A DNA stretch of 64,000 nucleotides from Pseudomonas nunensis (GTDB lineage: Bacteria; Pseudomonadota; Gammaproteobacteria; Pseudomonadales; Pseudomonadaceae). Both the position numbers and the translations under genes were made by a program. Below the pieces are notes generated by a model. It ran no database searches. It was not told where the DNA came from and saw nothing but the letters and a program-made list of their open reading frames with translations. The DNA lies in assembly GCF_024296925.1 (NCBI RefSeq), contig NZ_CP101125.1, positions 4,776,501-4,840,500 of the forward strand. Direction: 5' to 3'. How positions within the stretch are numbered: the first letter of the stretch is position 1; each line of letters begins with the position of its first letter. Positions 36,630 to 47,309 of the stretch are shown here, in pieces.

Positions 36630-38189
36630 ATGCCCCGTAAAACCTGGCGCGCCGCGCTCGCCGCCTATGCCAGCCCATCAACGCTCGTGCTGTTGCTGCT
36701 TGGTTTCGCCGCCGGCTTGCCGTACATGCTGGTGTTCTCGACGCTGTCGGTCTGGTTGCGTGAGGCCGGTGTGGCCCGCGAAACCATTGGCTATGCAAGC
36801 CTGATCGGTCTGGCCTACGCCTTTAAATGGGTGTGGTCACCGCTGCTCGACCAATGGCGCCTGCCATTTCTCGGCAAACTCGGCCGCCGCCGCTCCTGGC
36901 TGGTGCTGGCCCAATCGCTGGTGATCCTCGGTCTGATCGGCATGGGTTTCTGCGACCCGCAAAAACACCTTTCCTGGCTGATCGCCATTGCCGTGATCGT
37001 CGCATTCGCCTCGGCGACCCAAGACATTGCCGTAGACGCCTATCGCCTGGAAATCGCTGACGACAGTCGCCAGGCCGCGCTGGCCGCCAGCTATATGTCC
37101 GGCTATCGGATCGCAGCCCTGCTGGCTACCGCCGGCGCGCTGTTTTTCGCCGAAGGGTTCGGCTCCACCGGTTTCAACTACCAGCATTCCGCGTGGACCG
37201 GCACCTACGTGCTGTTCGGCGCCTTGATGATCCCCGCCCTGCTGACCACCCTGTTCATGCGCGAGCCGCCGGTGCCGTTGCGCACTCAGTTGCAGGCCGG
37301 GCGCTACAGTTTTGTGCATCAACTGGCATCGGTGTTTGTATTGATCGTACTGCTGGTGTCCGTGCCGGCCATGTTCACCCAGCTCTACAACACTGATTTT
37401 GCCAGCGTGCTGTTCGGCGGCGTCAGCCTGCTCGACCTGCTGCTGGAAGACCGCGCGTTCCTGCGCGCAATCCTCTACATCACGCTGACCGCCCTGTGCC
37501 TGTCGTCCATGGGCCGGCGCGGCCTGGCGCCGGTGCTGACGCCGGTCAACGACTTCATCCTGCGTTACCGCTGGCAGGCGTTCCTGCTGTTGGGACTGAT
37601 CGCCACTTACCGCATGTCCGATACGGTCATGGGCGTGATGGCCAACGTGTTCTATATCGACCAGGGCTTCACCAAGGACCAGATTGCCAGCGTCAGCAAG
37701 ATCTTCGGCCTGATCATGACCCTGGTCGGCGCCGGCATGGGCGGCCTGCTGATCGTGCGCTTCGGCATTCTGCCGATCCTGCTGATTGGCGGCATCACTT
37801 CGGCTGCGACCAACCTGCTGTTCCTGATGCTCGCCGACATGGGCGCCAACCTGAACATGCTGATCCTGACCATTTCCCTGGATAACTTCAGCTCGGGCCT
37901 GGCGACCTCGGCGTTCGTCGCTTACTTGTCGAGCCTGACCAACCTCAAGTTCTCCGCCACCCAATACGCCCTGCTCAGCTCGATCATGCTGTTGCTGCCG
38001 CGCCTGATCGGCGGCTATTCAGGGGTCATGGTGGAGAAGTTCGGCTATCACAACTTCTTCCTGATCACCGCTCTGCTCGGCGTTCCGACGCTGCTGCTGA
38101 TCGCCCTGCACTGGTTCCAGGAGAGCCGCCGGGCCGGCCCGACGCCGACACCTGAACCGGTGCAGACTCCGGCGGTGGAAGAGCTGTAG
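36630..38189 (+). CDS. ampG: Muropeptide permease AmpG
   Basis: A 519-residue MFS transporter with about 14 membrane helices. The N-terminus matches AmpG ([27 protein letters not shown] seen in parts, and the conserved [12 protein letters not shown]). It brings anhydro-muropeptides back into the cytoplasm during cell-wall recycling and so affects AmpR-controlled beta-lactamase induction. It is shorter than P. aeruginosa AmpG (594 residues) at the C-terminal end. Confidence 0.92.
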   Translation: MPRKTWRAALAAYASPSTLVLLLLGFAAGLPYMLVFSTLSVWLREAGVARETIGYASLIGLAYAFKWVWSPLLDQWRLPFLGKLGRRRSWLVLAQSLVILGLIGMGFCDPQKHLSWLIAIAVIVAFASATQDIAVDAYRLEIADDSRQAALAASYMSGYRIAALLATAGALFFAEGFGSTGFNYQHSAWTGTYVLFGALMIPALLTTLFMREPPVPLRTQLQAGRYSFVHQLASVFVLIVLLVSVPAMFTQLYNTDFASVLFGGVSLLDLLLEDRAFLRAILYITLTALCLSSMGRRGLAPVLTPVNDFILRYRWQAFLLLGLIATYRMSDTVMGVMANVFYIDQGFTKDQIASVSKIFGLIMTLVGAGMGGLLIVRFGILPILLIGGITSAATNLLFLMLADMGANLNMLILTISLDNFSSGLATSAFVAYLSSLTNLKFSATQYALLSSIMLLLPRLIGGYSGVMVEKFGYHNFFLITALLGVPTLLLIALHWFQESRRAGPTPTPEPVQTPAVEEL

Positions 38190-38319
38190 GAAACGTCCCG
38201 ATTGGCGGGAAGTTTCCCGCCATCAAGCCTCACCGCCGGCCGCACTTCTGTACGTCAGCAGATCTCGCCCGTACAATGCCCCGTCATTTCTCGTCATCAG
38301 CAACCGACAACGGCCAACC

Positions 38320-40035
38320 ATGCGCACCAGTCAATTTTTGCTCGCCACACAGAAAGAAACGCCTTCCGACGCGGTCGTGATCAGCCACCAGCTGATGCTG
38401 CGCGCCGGCATGATCCGCAAACTCGCCTCGGGCCTGTACACCTGGCTGCCGATGGGCTTGCGGGTAATGCGCAAGGTCGAAGCCGTCGTTCGTGAAGAAA
38501 TGAACGCCGCCGGCTCGCTTGAAGTGTTGATGCCGAGCACTCAACCGGCTGAGCTGTGGCAGGAATCCGGTCGTTGGGAAGAATACGGCCCTGAATTGCT
38601 GCGCTTCAAGGATCGTCACGGTCGCGACTTCTGCGCCGGCCCGACCCATGAAGAAGTGATCACCGACCTGATGCGCAACGAGTTGAGCAGCTACAAACAG
38701 CTGCCAATCAACCTGTATCAGATCCAGACCAAATTCCGTGACGAAATCCGTCCACGCTTCGGTTTGATGCGCGGTCGTGAATTCATCATGAAGGACGCCT
38801 ACTCCTTCCACGCGGACCAGCCTTCGCTGCAGATCACTTACGATCGCATGCACCAGGCCTACTGCAACGTGTTCACTCGCCTGGGCCTGAAATTCCGCCC
38901 TGTTGAAGCCGACAACGGCTCCATCGGTGGTGCCGGCTCCCACGAATTCCACGTACTGGCCGAATCCGGCGAAGACGATATCGTCTTCAGCAACGGTTCC
39001 GACTACGCCGCGAACATCGAGAAAGCCGAAGCCGTGCCGCGCGAAACCTCCCGCGCCGCGCCGGCTGAAGAGCTGCGCCTGGTCGACACGCCGAACGCCA
39101 AGACCATTGCGCAACTGGTCGAAGGCTTCAATCTGCCGATCGAAAAAACCATCAAGACCCTCGTGGTTCACGCTGAAGAGAAAGGCAAGCTGATTGCCCT
39201 GATCATCCGTGGCGACCACGAGCTGAACGAAATCAAGGCGTCCAACCAGCCAGGCGTTGCCAGCCCGCTGGTAATGGCCTCCGAAGCTGAACTGCGCGAC
39301 GCCATTGGCGCCGGTGCCGGCTCGCTCGGTCCGTTGAACCTGCCGCTGCCGATCATCATCGACCGTTCGGTCGAGCTGATGAGCGACTTCGGGATTGGCG
39401 CCAACATCGACGACAAGCACTACTTCGGCGTGAACTGGGAACGCGACCTGCCGGTTCCAGCCGTGGCCGACCTGCGCAACGTCGTGGCCGGCGACCCAAG
39501 CCCTGATGGCAAGGGCACCCTGGAAATCAAGCGCGGCATCGAAGTCGGGCATATCTTCCAGCTGGGCAACAAGTACAGCAAAGCGATGAAGTGCGAAGTG
39601 CTGGGCGAAAACGGCAAGCCAGTTACCCTGGAAATGGGTTGCTACGGCATTGGCGTTTCCCGCGTGGTGGCTGCGGCCATCGAGCAGAACAACGATGCCA
39701 ACGGGATCATCTGGAGCGACACATTGGCGCCATTCCAGGTTGCCCTGGTACCGCTGCGCTACGACAACGAGCAGGTTCGCGAAGCCACCGACAAGCTGTA
39801 CGCAGAATTGACTGCGGCCGGTTTCGAAGTGCTGCTGGACGACCGCGACAAGAAAACCAGCCCGGGCATCAAGTTCGCGGACATGGAGCTGATCGGCATT
39901 CCTCACCGGATCGTGGTCAGTGACCGCGGCCTCGCCGATGGCAATCTGGAATACAAGAGCCGCACCGAGGCCGAGGCGCAAGCGCTGCCGGTCGCTGACG
40001 TGCTGTCCTTCCTCCAGGCCCGTATCCGCCGCTGA
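38320..40035 (+). CDS. proS: Prolyl-tRNA synthetase
   Basis: A 571-residue class II aminoacyl-tRNA synthetase that charges tRNA-Pro. It begins [18 protein letters not shown], has motif 2-like [17 protein letters not shown] and an inserted YbaK-like editing domain (about residues 225-400), and ends with the anticodon-binding domain. Normal bacterial type length. The next gene starts 17 bases after the stop. Confidence 0.98.
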   Translation: MRTSQFLLATQKETPSDAVVISHQLMLRAGMIRKLASGLYTWLPMGLRVMRKVEAVVREEMNAAGSLEVLMPSTQPAELWQESGRWEEYGPELLRFKDRHGRDFCAGPTHEEVITDLMRNELSSYKQLPINLYQIQTKFRDEIRPRFGLMRGREFIMKDAYSFHADQPSLQITYDRMHQAYCNVFTRLGLKFRPVEADNGSIGGAGSHEFHVLAESGEDDIVFSNGSDYAANIEKAEAVPRETSRAAPAEELRLVDTPNAKTIAQLVEGFNLPIEKTIKTLVVHAEEKGKLIALIIRGDHELNEIKASNQPGVASPLVMASEAELRDAIGAGAGSLGPLNLPLPIIIDRSVELMSDFGIGANIDDKHYFGVNWERDLPVPAVADLRNVVAGDPSPDGKGTLEIKRGIEVGHIFQLGNKYSKAMKCEVLGENGKPVTLEMGCYGIGVSRVVAAAIEQNNDANGIIWSDTLAPFQVALVPLRYDNEQVREATDKLYAELTAAGFEVLLDDRDKKTSPGIKFADMELIGIPHRIVVSDRGLADGNLEYKSRTEAEAQALPVADVLSFLQARIRR

Positions 40036-40052
40036 CACCAGATAGAGAAGTC

Positions 40053-41006
40053 ATGTTCAAGCGAAACACCTTAGGCCTCGGTGGTGCCGCCCTGTGCGGC
40101 ACCCTGCTGGTCAGCGGCTGTGCCAATCACATGTCACAACGCAGCGAGCACGAGGAACGGGTCGAGCGCAAATTGCTCGATCACAGCCTGCAGATCGATG
40201 TCGGTGAGCCCAAGGTCCTTGAGCTGCCGCAACGGCGGGTGAAAATCCACGAGCAAAAGACCTTCGAAGTCACCGAATTCGAAGTCACGCGTCACTACGA
40301 CCGCTACACGCCGTACCAACCCTGGCGGGAGGCCTACGAGATTCCGCTGGGCATGGTGGCTATCGTGGCCGGTGTCGGCGCGAATGTGGTCAACGTGTTC
40401 GCCCTCGGCAACCTGCCGGACAGCGTGACCAAGGATTGGCTGAGCTACGGTTTCGCCGGGATCAACCCGTTCATGAACGTGCAGTCCCACGGTCGCGCCC
40501 AGCAAAACCTGGCCGGTATCGATGAAGTCCAGCGTGACAAACGCACGGAATACTCGAGCCTGCCGTGGAGTGAGCGCCCGGTACAAGTCAAGGCTGGCAA
40601 GGAAACGTTCGACCTGAATACCGACAAAAACGGCGTACTGCGCCTGAACCTGTTGGACAGCCCGTTCGCTGAACATGACATCAATCATCTGAGCCGACTG
40701 CTGATTACCGTCGAAGATGCCCAGGACGACGTGCACACTGACTCGTCCCTGGCAGTCAGTAGCGGCTTGCGTGGCAAGTTGCTCGAAGCCCACGGGTTAA
40801 TTTATGACGACCTCGAAGACGACGAAGTGAGCCAGTGGGTACACCGGGTCAAACGTTTGTCGGAACTAGGTCTGGAAGAAGAAGCCAGCGAGCTGGAACA
40901 GAGCTTGATCGAACTGACGCGTAACGATCCTGAGCTGCAGACCGAATTCCTCAAGTCGTTGACCAAGGATGCCGGGCGACTGGTGGCGGATCCAAATCCG
41001 AATTAA
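40053..41006 (+). CDS. Lipoprotein of unknown function
   Basis: A 317-residue protein with a lipobox (GTLLVSGCAN). A hydrophobic segment (LGMVAIVAGVGANVVNVFALG) may insert in a membrane; the C-terminus is acidic and helical (LSELGLEEEASELEQSLIELT). I do not recognise a family. It is 17 bases after proS and probably transcribed with it. Confidence 0.7.
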   Translation: MFKRNTLGLGGAALCGTLLVSGCANHMSQRSEHEERVERKLLDHSLQIDVGEPKVLELPQRRVKIHEQKTFEVTEFEVTRHYDRYTPYQPWREAYEIPLGMVAIVAGVGANVVNVFALGNLPDSVTKDWLSYGFAGINPFMNVQSHGRAQQNLAGIDEVQRDKRTEYSSLPWSERPVQVKAGKETFDLNTDKNGVLRLNLLDSPFAEHDINHLSRLLITVEDAQDDVHTDSSLAVSSGLRGKLLEAHGLIYDDLEDDEVSQWVHRVKRLSELGLEEEASELEQSLIELTRNDPELQTEFLKSLTKDAGRLVADPNPN

Positions 41007-41017
41007 AAGCTAGAAGC

Positions 41018-41085
41018 CTCGCGGGCAAGCCTCGCTCCTACAAGGGATAAGCGGTCCCCTGTAGGAGCGAGGCTTGCCCGCGAAG
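41018..41085. repeat. REP inverted pair
   Basis: ctcgcgggcaagcctcgctcctac faces gtaggagcgaggcttgcccgcgaag with a short 19-base loop, between convergent genes. Confidence 0.9.
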
Positions 41086-41108
41086 ACGCCCGAACATTCA
41101 ACGCCAAA

Positions 41109-42170
41109 CTACCGCTCAAACAACTCCATCTGCTCAAACCCGCCGCGCAAATCCTCCAGCCTCACCCCGATCCCCAACAACCGCACCGGCTTGCCGCCGC
41201 GATTGAATGCCTGGGTCAACAACAGCTGATAACTCCCCAGATCCCGCCCTGCCCCGGCCTGCTCTAAAGTGGTCTGGGTAAAGTCATGGAATTTAACTTT
41301 GACGAACGGCTTGCCCGGCCGATAGCTGCTGTCGATGCGCGCCATGCGCCCGGCGAGGGTTTCCAGCAATTCGGGCAGTTTATCCAGACAGCTCACCAGA
41401 TCCGGCAGATCCACGTCGTAGGTGTTTTCAACACTGATCGATTGCCGGCGGTTGTCGTTATGCACCAGTCGCTCATCGATCCCACGCGCCAGACTCCAGA
41501 GTCGTTCACCGAAACTGCCGAATTCGCGCACCAGCGCCAACTTGTTCCACTCGCGTAGCTGCGCGCAATCATTGATGCCGAGCCTGGCGAGCTTGTCGGC
41601 AGTTACTTTTCCCACGCCGTGCAACTTGTTCACCGGCAGTCCACTGACAAAGTCTTCCACTTGATCCGGCGTGATCACGAACAAACCGTTGGGCTTCTTC
41701 CAGTCACTGGCGATCTTGGCCAGGAATTTGTTCGGCGCCACGCCCGCCGAGACGGTGATGTGCAACTGATTGGAGACCCGACGACGGATGTCCTGGGCGA
41801 TGCGCGTGGCGCTGCCGCCAAAATGCGCACTGTCCGACACGTCCAGGTAGGCCTCATCCAGGGAAAGCGGCTCGATCAGGTCGGTGTAATCGCTGAAGAT
41901 CGTATGAATTTCTTTCGACGCTTCTCTATAGGCGTCCATGCGCGGCTTGACGATGGTCAGGTCCGGGCACAGCTTCAAGGCGTGCCCGGAGGACATCGCC
42001 GAGCGCACGCCATAGGCCCGCGCTTCATAATTACAGGTGGCGATCACCCCGCGCCGGTCCGCCGAGCCGCCCACCGCGAGAGGCTTGCCAGCCAGGCGCG
42101 GGTCATCACGCATCTCGATGGCGGCGTAAAAACAGTCACAGTCGACGTGGATGATTTTGCGTTGAGTCAT
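41109..42170 (-). CDS. dinB: DNA polymerase IV
   Basis: A 353-residue Y-family translesion polymerase. Catalytic motifs are HVDCDCFYAAIE near the N-terminus and SLDEAYLDVS; a helix-hairpin-helix is at LHGVGKVTADKLARLG. The start at 42170 begins MTQRKIIHVDCD; the frame is open 81 bases further up without family sequence. A LexA-type operator lies 68 bases upstream. Confidence 0.97.
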   Translation of the reverse strand: MTQRKIIHVDCDCFYAAIEMRDDPRLAGKPLAVGGSADRRGVIATCNYEARAYGVRSAMSSGHALKLCPDLTIVKPRMDAYREASKEIHTIFSDYTDLIEPLSLDEAYLDVSDSAHFGGSATRIAQDIRRRVSNQLHITVSAGVAPNKFLAKIASDWKKPNGLFVITPDQVEDFVSGLPVNKLHGVGKVTADKLARLGINDCAQLREWNKLALVREFGSFGERLWSLARGIDERLVHNDNRRQSISVENTYDVDLPDLVSCLDKLPELLETLAGRMARIDSSYRPGKPFVKVKFHDFTQTTLEQAGAGRDLGSYQLLLTQAFNRGGKPVRLLGIGVRLEDLRGGFEQMELFER

Positions 42171-42238
42171 ATAAAAGCGGTGTTCATGGCAAGGAAATGA
42201 CGTAATGACGAGCCGGATCGGCAGTATCTCACTGACAC

Positions 42239-42254
42239 CTGTATATAGCACCAG
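42239..42254 (-). promoter_or_regulatory. LexA (SOS) box of dinB
   Basis: ctgtatatagcaccag fits CTG-N10-CAG, with the preferred CTGTATAT left half. It lies 68 bases before the dinB start, so dinB should be SOS-induced. Confidence 0.8.
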
Positions 42255-42429
42255 TACTCTGAATCTTCTTCATACCCTGTAGGAAAAGGCTGTATGAATT
42301 TATTTTCTCAATCGAATTCCCCCTGTCGATAGAGCTGCAAGCCTTGCCACGCCTGCCTTCCAGCGCGACCGCCCTGCTCTTTTTGTAGCTAAGCGATTGA
42401 ACAGGAACAGGTTTTCTCTGGATTGAAGG

Positions 42430-42457
42430 TTGACACACCCGCGTTCCTCTGTAGAAT
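42430..42457 (+). promoter_or_regulatory. Sigma-70 promoter of the first tRNA-fMet gene
   Basis: TTGACA at 42430-42435 and TAGAAT at 42452-42457, 16 bases apart, 13 bases before the tRNA. Confidence 0.85.
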
Positions 42458-42470
42458 GCCGACACACAGA

Positions 42471-42547
<77 letters not shown>

Positions 42548-42554
42548 AACATCA

Positions 42555-42586
42555 AGAAAGGCTACTCGAAAGAGTGGCCTTTTTTG
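42555..42586 (+). terminator. Terminator of first tRNA-fMet gene
   Basis: Stem aaggctactc / gagtggcctt with loop gaaa and a following T-run. Confidence 0.88.
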
Positions 42587-42726
42587 TGCGCGTCTGTTTT
42601 GTGCAAAACATCGCTCAACCGCGCACCGGGTAGAAATAAGAAATCGTTCTGATTCCGAAACTTACCTCTCCCCCATCACCGCTCGACACTAATTCACGCT
42701 TATTTGACCTGATTCAGGATTAACCG

Positions 42727-42754
42727 TTGACACCTCGGCGTTCCGCTGTAGAAT
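42727..42754 (+). promoter_or_regulatory. Sigma-70 promoter of the second tRNA-fMet gene
   Basis: TTGACA at 42727-42732 and TAGAAT at 42749-42754, 16 bases apart; the layout matches the promoter of the first copy. Confidence 0.85.
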
Positions 42755-42767
42755 GCCGCCACACAGA

Positions 42768-42844
<77 letters not shown>

Positions 42845-42850
42845 AACATC

Positions 42851-42883
42851 AAAAAAGGCTGCTCGAAAGAGTGGCCTTTTTTG
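42851..42883 (+). terminator. Terminator of second tRNA-fMet gene
   Basis: Stem aaggctgctc / gagtggcctt with loop gaaa and a T-run, a near copy of the first terminator. Confidence 0.88.
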
Positions 42884-43121
42884 TATCTGTTGAAAAAGTC
42901 CTTTCGCAACAATGATCTGTCACTGTGTAGTGAACCGTTCGGGATCACCAAGGCTCTGAGTTCAGACTATGCTCTGTGCCAGGCAGGCCCTCTACGACCG
43001 ATGACGTGTCATCGCCGGAATCCGGTGATAGGCGTTAATATTTGTGATTATTTTTTTCTACAGGGATTGGTAACTTGGCTCGATACCTCCATCCTGTCGC
43101 GCACAATCCAAGAGGTGATTG

Positions 43122-45764
43122 ATGCGCGCCAACTCGTCTGATCCACAAGACACCGTCACAGCGACACAACCTATCAAGGCCGAGCGTTTGCGCCTGCTTG
43201 ATCTGGTCAGCAAATACCGTCAGCCCATTGGTCTTGCGGTCACGCTGTTGTTGTTCGCTATCGCGCTGATTGCCTGTCGCCATCTATTAAGCGAACTCGA
43301 TCTGTATGCGCTTCACGACTCGATCCTGGAAGTCCCGAAACCGGCATTGATCGGCGCACTGGGCGCGACCATCGTCGGCTTCATCATCCTGCTGGGCTAC
43401 GAATGGTCCGCCAGTCGTTATGCTGGCGTCACACTGGCGCCACGCACACTGGCCCTGGGTGGTTTCACCGCATTCGCGATCGGCAACGCCATCGGCTTGT
43501 CGATGCTGTCGGGTGGTTCGGTTCGCTACCGTTTATATGCACGTCATGGATTGGGGGCTTCCGATGTTGCCCACATGACGCTGTTTGCTAGTCTTTCCCT
43601 CGGCTGCGCCCTGCCCCCGCTGGCAGCACTCGCGACGTTGAGCAACCTGCCTGCCGCTTCCGCCGCTTTGGGCCTCTCCGAGACCTTGCTGGGCGTTATC
43701 GCCGCTGCAGTGCTGTTGCTCACGACGGTGCTGGCGATCGGCATCTATCGCCGTCGCCTGCCCGACCAGCCTTACCCGGATAACCTCCTGGTCAAGGCCG
43801 GACGTCGCACACTGCGCCTGCCAGGCCGTCGCCTGACGTTCCTGCAACTGGTGATCACCGCCCTCGACGTGGCCGCCGCCGCGACCGTGCTCTATCTGTT
43901 GCTACCGGAAGCCCCACCCTTTGGCGCCTTCCTGCTGATCTATCTATTGGCGTTGGCCGCAGGTGTGCTCAGCCATGTGCCCGGCGGTGTCGGGGTATTC
44001 GAAGCGATTCTGCTGGCCGCGTTCGCCGACACCCTCGGTGCCGCGCCACTGGCCGCTGCCCTGCTGCTGTATCGACTGATTTATGTGGTGCTGCCGCTGC
44101 TGGTGGCCTGCGTATTCCTGCTGATCAACGAAGGCCAGCGCCTGTTCCAGTCCCGTCAGTCGCTACGGGCGGCCTCGGGTCTGGCGGCGCCGATTCTGGC
44201 GTTGCTGGTGTTCATGTCCGGCGTGGTGCTGCTGTTCTCCGGGGCGACCCCGGAAATCGACACACGTCTGGAACACATCGGTTTTCTGATTCCGCACCGT
44301 CTGGTTGACGCCTCGCACTTCGGCGCCAGCTTGATCGGCGTGCTGTGCCTGTTGCTGGCCCAAGGTCTGCGTCGTCGCCTCTCCGCCGCGTGGATGCTGA
44401 CCACCATTCTGTTGCTGGTCGGCGCCCTGCTGTCGCTGCTCAAGGGTTTCGACTGGGAAGAAGCCTGCCTGATGACTCTGACGGCGAGCCTGCTCGGGGT
44501 GTTCCGGCGTTCGTTCTATCGCGCCAGTCGCCTGACCGAACTGCCGTTCTCGCCGCTGTACCTGGTCGCCAGCCTGTGTGTCCTCGGCGCTTCGATCTGG
44601 CTGCTTCTATTTGCCTATCAGGACGTTCCGTACAGCCATCAACTCTGGTGGCAGTTCACCCTCGACGCGGATGCGCCGCGTGGCCTGCGTTCATTGCTGG
44701 GTGCCGCCGTGTTGCTGGTGGTGGTTTCCCTGACCTGGTTGCTGCGTACCGCGCGCCCGATCATCCATTTGCCGACGCCGGATGAACTGGACCGCGCCGT
44801 AAAGATCCTGATGGCGTCGTCACAACCCGACGGCGGCCTCGCGCTGACCGGTGACAAGGCGTTGCTGTTTCACCCCAACGACGAGGCGTTCCTGATGTAC
44901 GCCCGCCGTGGCCGCAGTCTGGTGGCGTTATACGACCCGATCGGCCCGACCCAGCAACGGGCGGAAATGATCTGGCAGTTCCGCGACCTTTGCGACATTC
45001 ACCACGCCCGTCCGGTCTTCTATCAAGTGCGTGCCGAGAACCTGCCGTACTACATGGACATCGGCCTGACCGCGATCAAACTTGGCGAAGAAGCCCGGGT
45101 CGATCTGCATCGCTTTGATCTCGAAGCCAAGGGCAAAGAGATGAAAGACCTGCGCTACACCTGGAATCGCGGCACCCGTGACGGTCTGTCCCTGGAGATC
45201 TTCGAGCCGGGGCAAGCGCCGATGGACGAGCTCAAGGTGATTTCCGATGCCTGGCTGACCGGCAAGAACGTGCGCGAGAAAGGCTTCTCCCTCGGCCGCT
45301 TCAGCGACGATTACCTCAAGCATTTTCGCGTGGCGGTGATTCGTTTCGAAGGGCGCCCGGTGGCGTTCGCCAACCTGCTCGAGACCTACGGCCATGACCT
45401 GGCCAGCCTCGACCTGATGCGCGCGCACCCGGAAGCCCCCAAGTTGACCATGGAGTTCATGATGGTCGGCCTGATTCAACATTATAAAAATCATGGATAC
45501 GCGCGTTTCAGCCTGGGCATGGTGCCACTGTCGGGTCTTCAACCCCGTCGTGGTGCACCACTGACCCAGCGCCTGGGCTCGATGGTTTTCCGCCGTGGTG
45601 AGCAGCTCTACAACTTCCAAGGCTTGCGCCGCTTCAAAGACAAATTCCAGCCTGACTGGGAACCCCGTTATATGGCCGTGCCCGCCGGACTCGATCCGCT
45701 GGTTGCCCTGGCCGATACTGCTGCCCTGATTGCGGGCGGCTTGACTGGATTGGTGAAACGCTGA
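43122..45764 (+). CDS. mprF: Aminoacyl-phosphatidylglycerol synthase/flippase MprF
   Basis: An 880-residue two-part protein. The N-terminal half has about 13-14 membrane helices and forms the flippase; the C-terminal half (from about residue 540, HLPTPDELDRAVKILMAS onward) is the DUF2156 aminoacyl-transferase domain that uses charged tRNA to modify phosphatidylglycerol, with alanine in P. aeruginosa. It lowers membrane negative charge and raises resistance to cationic peptides. The ATG at 43122 follows GAGGTGATTG. It shares one base with the next start. Confidence 0.95.
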   Translation: MRANSSDPQDTVTATQPIKAERLRLLDLVSKYRQPIGLAVTLLLFAIALIACRHLLSELDLYALHDSILEVPKPALIGALGATIVGFIILLGYEWSASRYAGVTLAPRTLALGGFTAFAIGNAIGLSMLSGGSVRYRLYARHGLGASDVAHMTLFASLSLGCALPPLAALATLSNLPAASAALGLSETLLGVIAAAVLLLTTVLAIGIYRRRLPDQPYPDNLLVKAGRRTLRLPGRRLTFLQLVITALDVAAAATVLYLLLPEAPPFGAFLLIYLLALAAGVLSHVPGGVGVFEAILLAAFADTLGAAPLAAALLLYRLIYVVLPLLVACVFLLINEGQRLFQSRQSLRAASGLAAPILALLVFMSGVVLLFSGATPEIDTRLEHIGFLIPHRLVDASHFGASLIGVLCLLLAQGLRRRLSAAWMLTTILLLVGALLSLLKGFDWEEACLMTLTASLLGVFRRSFYRASRLTELPFSPLYLVASLCVLGASIWLLLFAYQDVPYSHQLWWQFTLDADAPRGLRSLLGAAVLLVVVSLTWLLRTARPIIHLPTPDELDRAVKILMASSQPDGGLALTGDKALLFHPNDEAFLMYARRGRSLVALYDPIGPTQQRAEMIWQFRDLCDIHHARPVFYQVRAENLPYYMDIGLTAIKLGEEARVDLHRFDLEAKGKEMKDLRYTWNRGTRDGLSLEIFEPGQAPMDELKVISDAWLTGKNVREKGFSLGRFSDDYLKHFRVAVIRFEGRPVAFANLLETYGHDLASLDLMRAHPEAPKLTMEFMMVGLIQHYKNHGYARFSLGMVPLSGLQPRRGAPLTQRLGSMVFRRGEQLYNFQGLRRFKDKFQPDWEPRYMAVPAGLDPLVALADTAALIAGGLTGLVKR

Positions 45765-47062
45765 TGATTCAACGCTCCTTGCGGTACGTACTGGCCACAC
45801 TGGTAGTGCTGGCCCTGATTGTCGGTGGCGGTTACTGGTACATGAAACGCCCGGCACCAGAACCGACCCTCGAACTGCTGACGCCCGCCGACGGCGCCGC
45901 CATGACCCGAGTGATTCCCGGCACCACGCCCAAAGCTCAGGTGCTGGTGGCGGTGACTGACGAACAGAAACTCAATGACCAGCAACTGAAGACCCTGAGC
46001 CGCAGCGGTTCGGCGCAGATCGTCCAAGTGATCCTGCCCAAAGACTGCCTGCTGCAAAGCCGCGCTTTGCAATCCGGTCTGCGCGAGCTGAAAGGCCCGG
46101 CAACCCTGGTCAGCGGCATCGGCCCTGGCGCGGTGCTGGCCTGGCGCTGGTTGTCCGAGCAGAAGAACGACAAGGCCCAGGCCGTGTCGGTAGACCTGGC
46201 GCTGGAAAAGGGTGGCTGCACGCACCTGCTACCGAAAAGCGCCGCCCACGGTCACTGGCTGGTGGCCTGGAACGACAACCCGGACGACGCCAGCGCAGGC
46301 TTCGTGCGCGACCAACCCAACGCCGAAACCAGCATCAGCGACTACGACATCAACCTGCCGCAAGTGCTGAACAACGAACTGCGCAAGATTCTGGTCGGTG
46401 GCGACAAAGCCGCTGGCGGCCTGCAGATCCCCGTGGTTGAAGTGCCTGCCGGCCAAGCCAAAGACACCGTCACCCTGTTCCTGTCCGGTGACGGCGGCTG
46501 GCGTGACCTCGACCGCGACGTCGCGGGCGAGATGGCGAAGATCGGCTACCCGGTGGTCGGCATCGACACCCTGCGCTACTACTGGCAGCACAAGAGCCCG
46601 GAGCAAAGCGCCCTGGACCTCGCCGAACTGATGCAGCACTACCGCCAGAAATGGGGCACCAAGCGCTTCATCCTGACCGGTTACTCGTTCGGCGCCGATG
46701 TACTGCCGGCGATCTACAACCGCTTGGCGGAATCGGAACAGCAACGCGTCGACGCAATCATCCTCCTGGCCTTCGCCCGCACCGGCAGCTTCGAAATCGA
46801 AGTCGAAGGCTGGCTCGGCAACGCCGGCAAAGAAGCCGCCACTGGCCCGGAAATGGCCAAGCTGCCTGCCGATAAAGTGGTGTGCATCTACGGCGAAGAA
46901 GAAGTCGACGAGAGCGGCTGCACCGACAAGACCGCTGTAGGCGAAGCGATCAAACTGCCGGGTGGTCACCACTTCGACGAGAACTACCCTGCCCTTGCAC
47001 AGCGCCTGGTAGACATCATCGTCAAGCGTCAGGCCAAGGAAGAGGCGACGGCTCAAGAGTGA
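45764..47062 (+). CDS. VirJ/AcvB-family lipid hydrolase partner of MprF
   Basis: A 432-residue protein with an N-terminal membrane anchor (LRYVLATLVVLALIVGGGYWYM) and a periplasmic alpha/beta-hydrolase domain. The nucleophile is Ser308 in GYSFGADV, and HHFDE near the C-terminus may hold the catalytic His. In P. aeruginosa the homologue next to mprF (PA0919) hydrolyses alanyl-phosphatidylglycerol, which turns over the lipid made by MprF. The start overlaps the mprF stop (TGATG), so the two are coupled. Confidence 0.9.
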   Translation: MIQRSLRYVLATLVVLALIVGGGYWYMKRPAPEPTLELLTPADGAAMTRVIPGTTPKAQVLVAVTDEQKLNDQQLKTLSRSGSAQIVQVILPKDCLLQSRALQSGLRELKGPATLVSGIGPGAVLAWRWLSEQKNDKAQAVSVDLALEKGGCTHLLPKSAAHGHWLVAWNDNPDDASAGFVRDQPNAETSISDYDINLPQVLNNELRKILVGGDKAAGGLQIPVVEVPAGQAKDTVTLFLSGDGGWRDLDRDVAGEMAKIGYPVVGIDTLRYYWQHKSPEQSALDLAELMQHYRQKWGTKRFILTGYSFGADVLPAIYNRLAESEQQRVDAIILLAFARTGSFEIEVEGWLGNAGKEAATGPEMAKLPADKVVCIYGEEEVDESGCTDKTAVGEAIKLPGGHHFDENYPALAQRLVDIIVKRQAKEEATAQE

Positions 47063-47079
47063 TCTGAGCCCCGCCCCAC

Positions 47080-47116
47080 AAAAAGCCCCCGCAGCCCGAA
47101 GGTTGCGGGGGCTTTT
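47080..47116 (+). terminator. Intrinsic terminator of mprF-virJ operon
   Basis: Stem agcccccgcagc / gttgcgggggct followed by five T residues. Confidence 0.9.
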
Positions 47117-47144
47117 TCATTTCGGCCAGCACCACAAATCCCCT

Positions 47145-47231
47145 GTGGGAGCGGGCTTGCTCGCGAAAGCGGTGGGTCATTCAACATAGAGGTCGACTGG
47201 CACGGCCTCTTCGCGAGCAAGCCCGCTCCAC
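47145..47231. repeat. REP inverted pair
   Basis: gtgggagcgggcttgctcgcg... faces ...cgcgagcaagcccgctccac between the virJ-like gene and the toxin-antitoxin locus. Confidence 0.9.
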
Positions 47232-47309
47232 ACATTGAATCTCATTGCCTGCAAGTTATGCGATCGGACAAAAAACCCTCGCTACCACAAGATCACGAGG
47301 ACTCTTTAT

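Noticed and set aside
38284..40038. 584-codon open frame on the minus strand over proS
   Set aside because: Exact mirror of proS with no recognisable domain; caused by codon bias.
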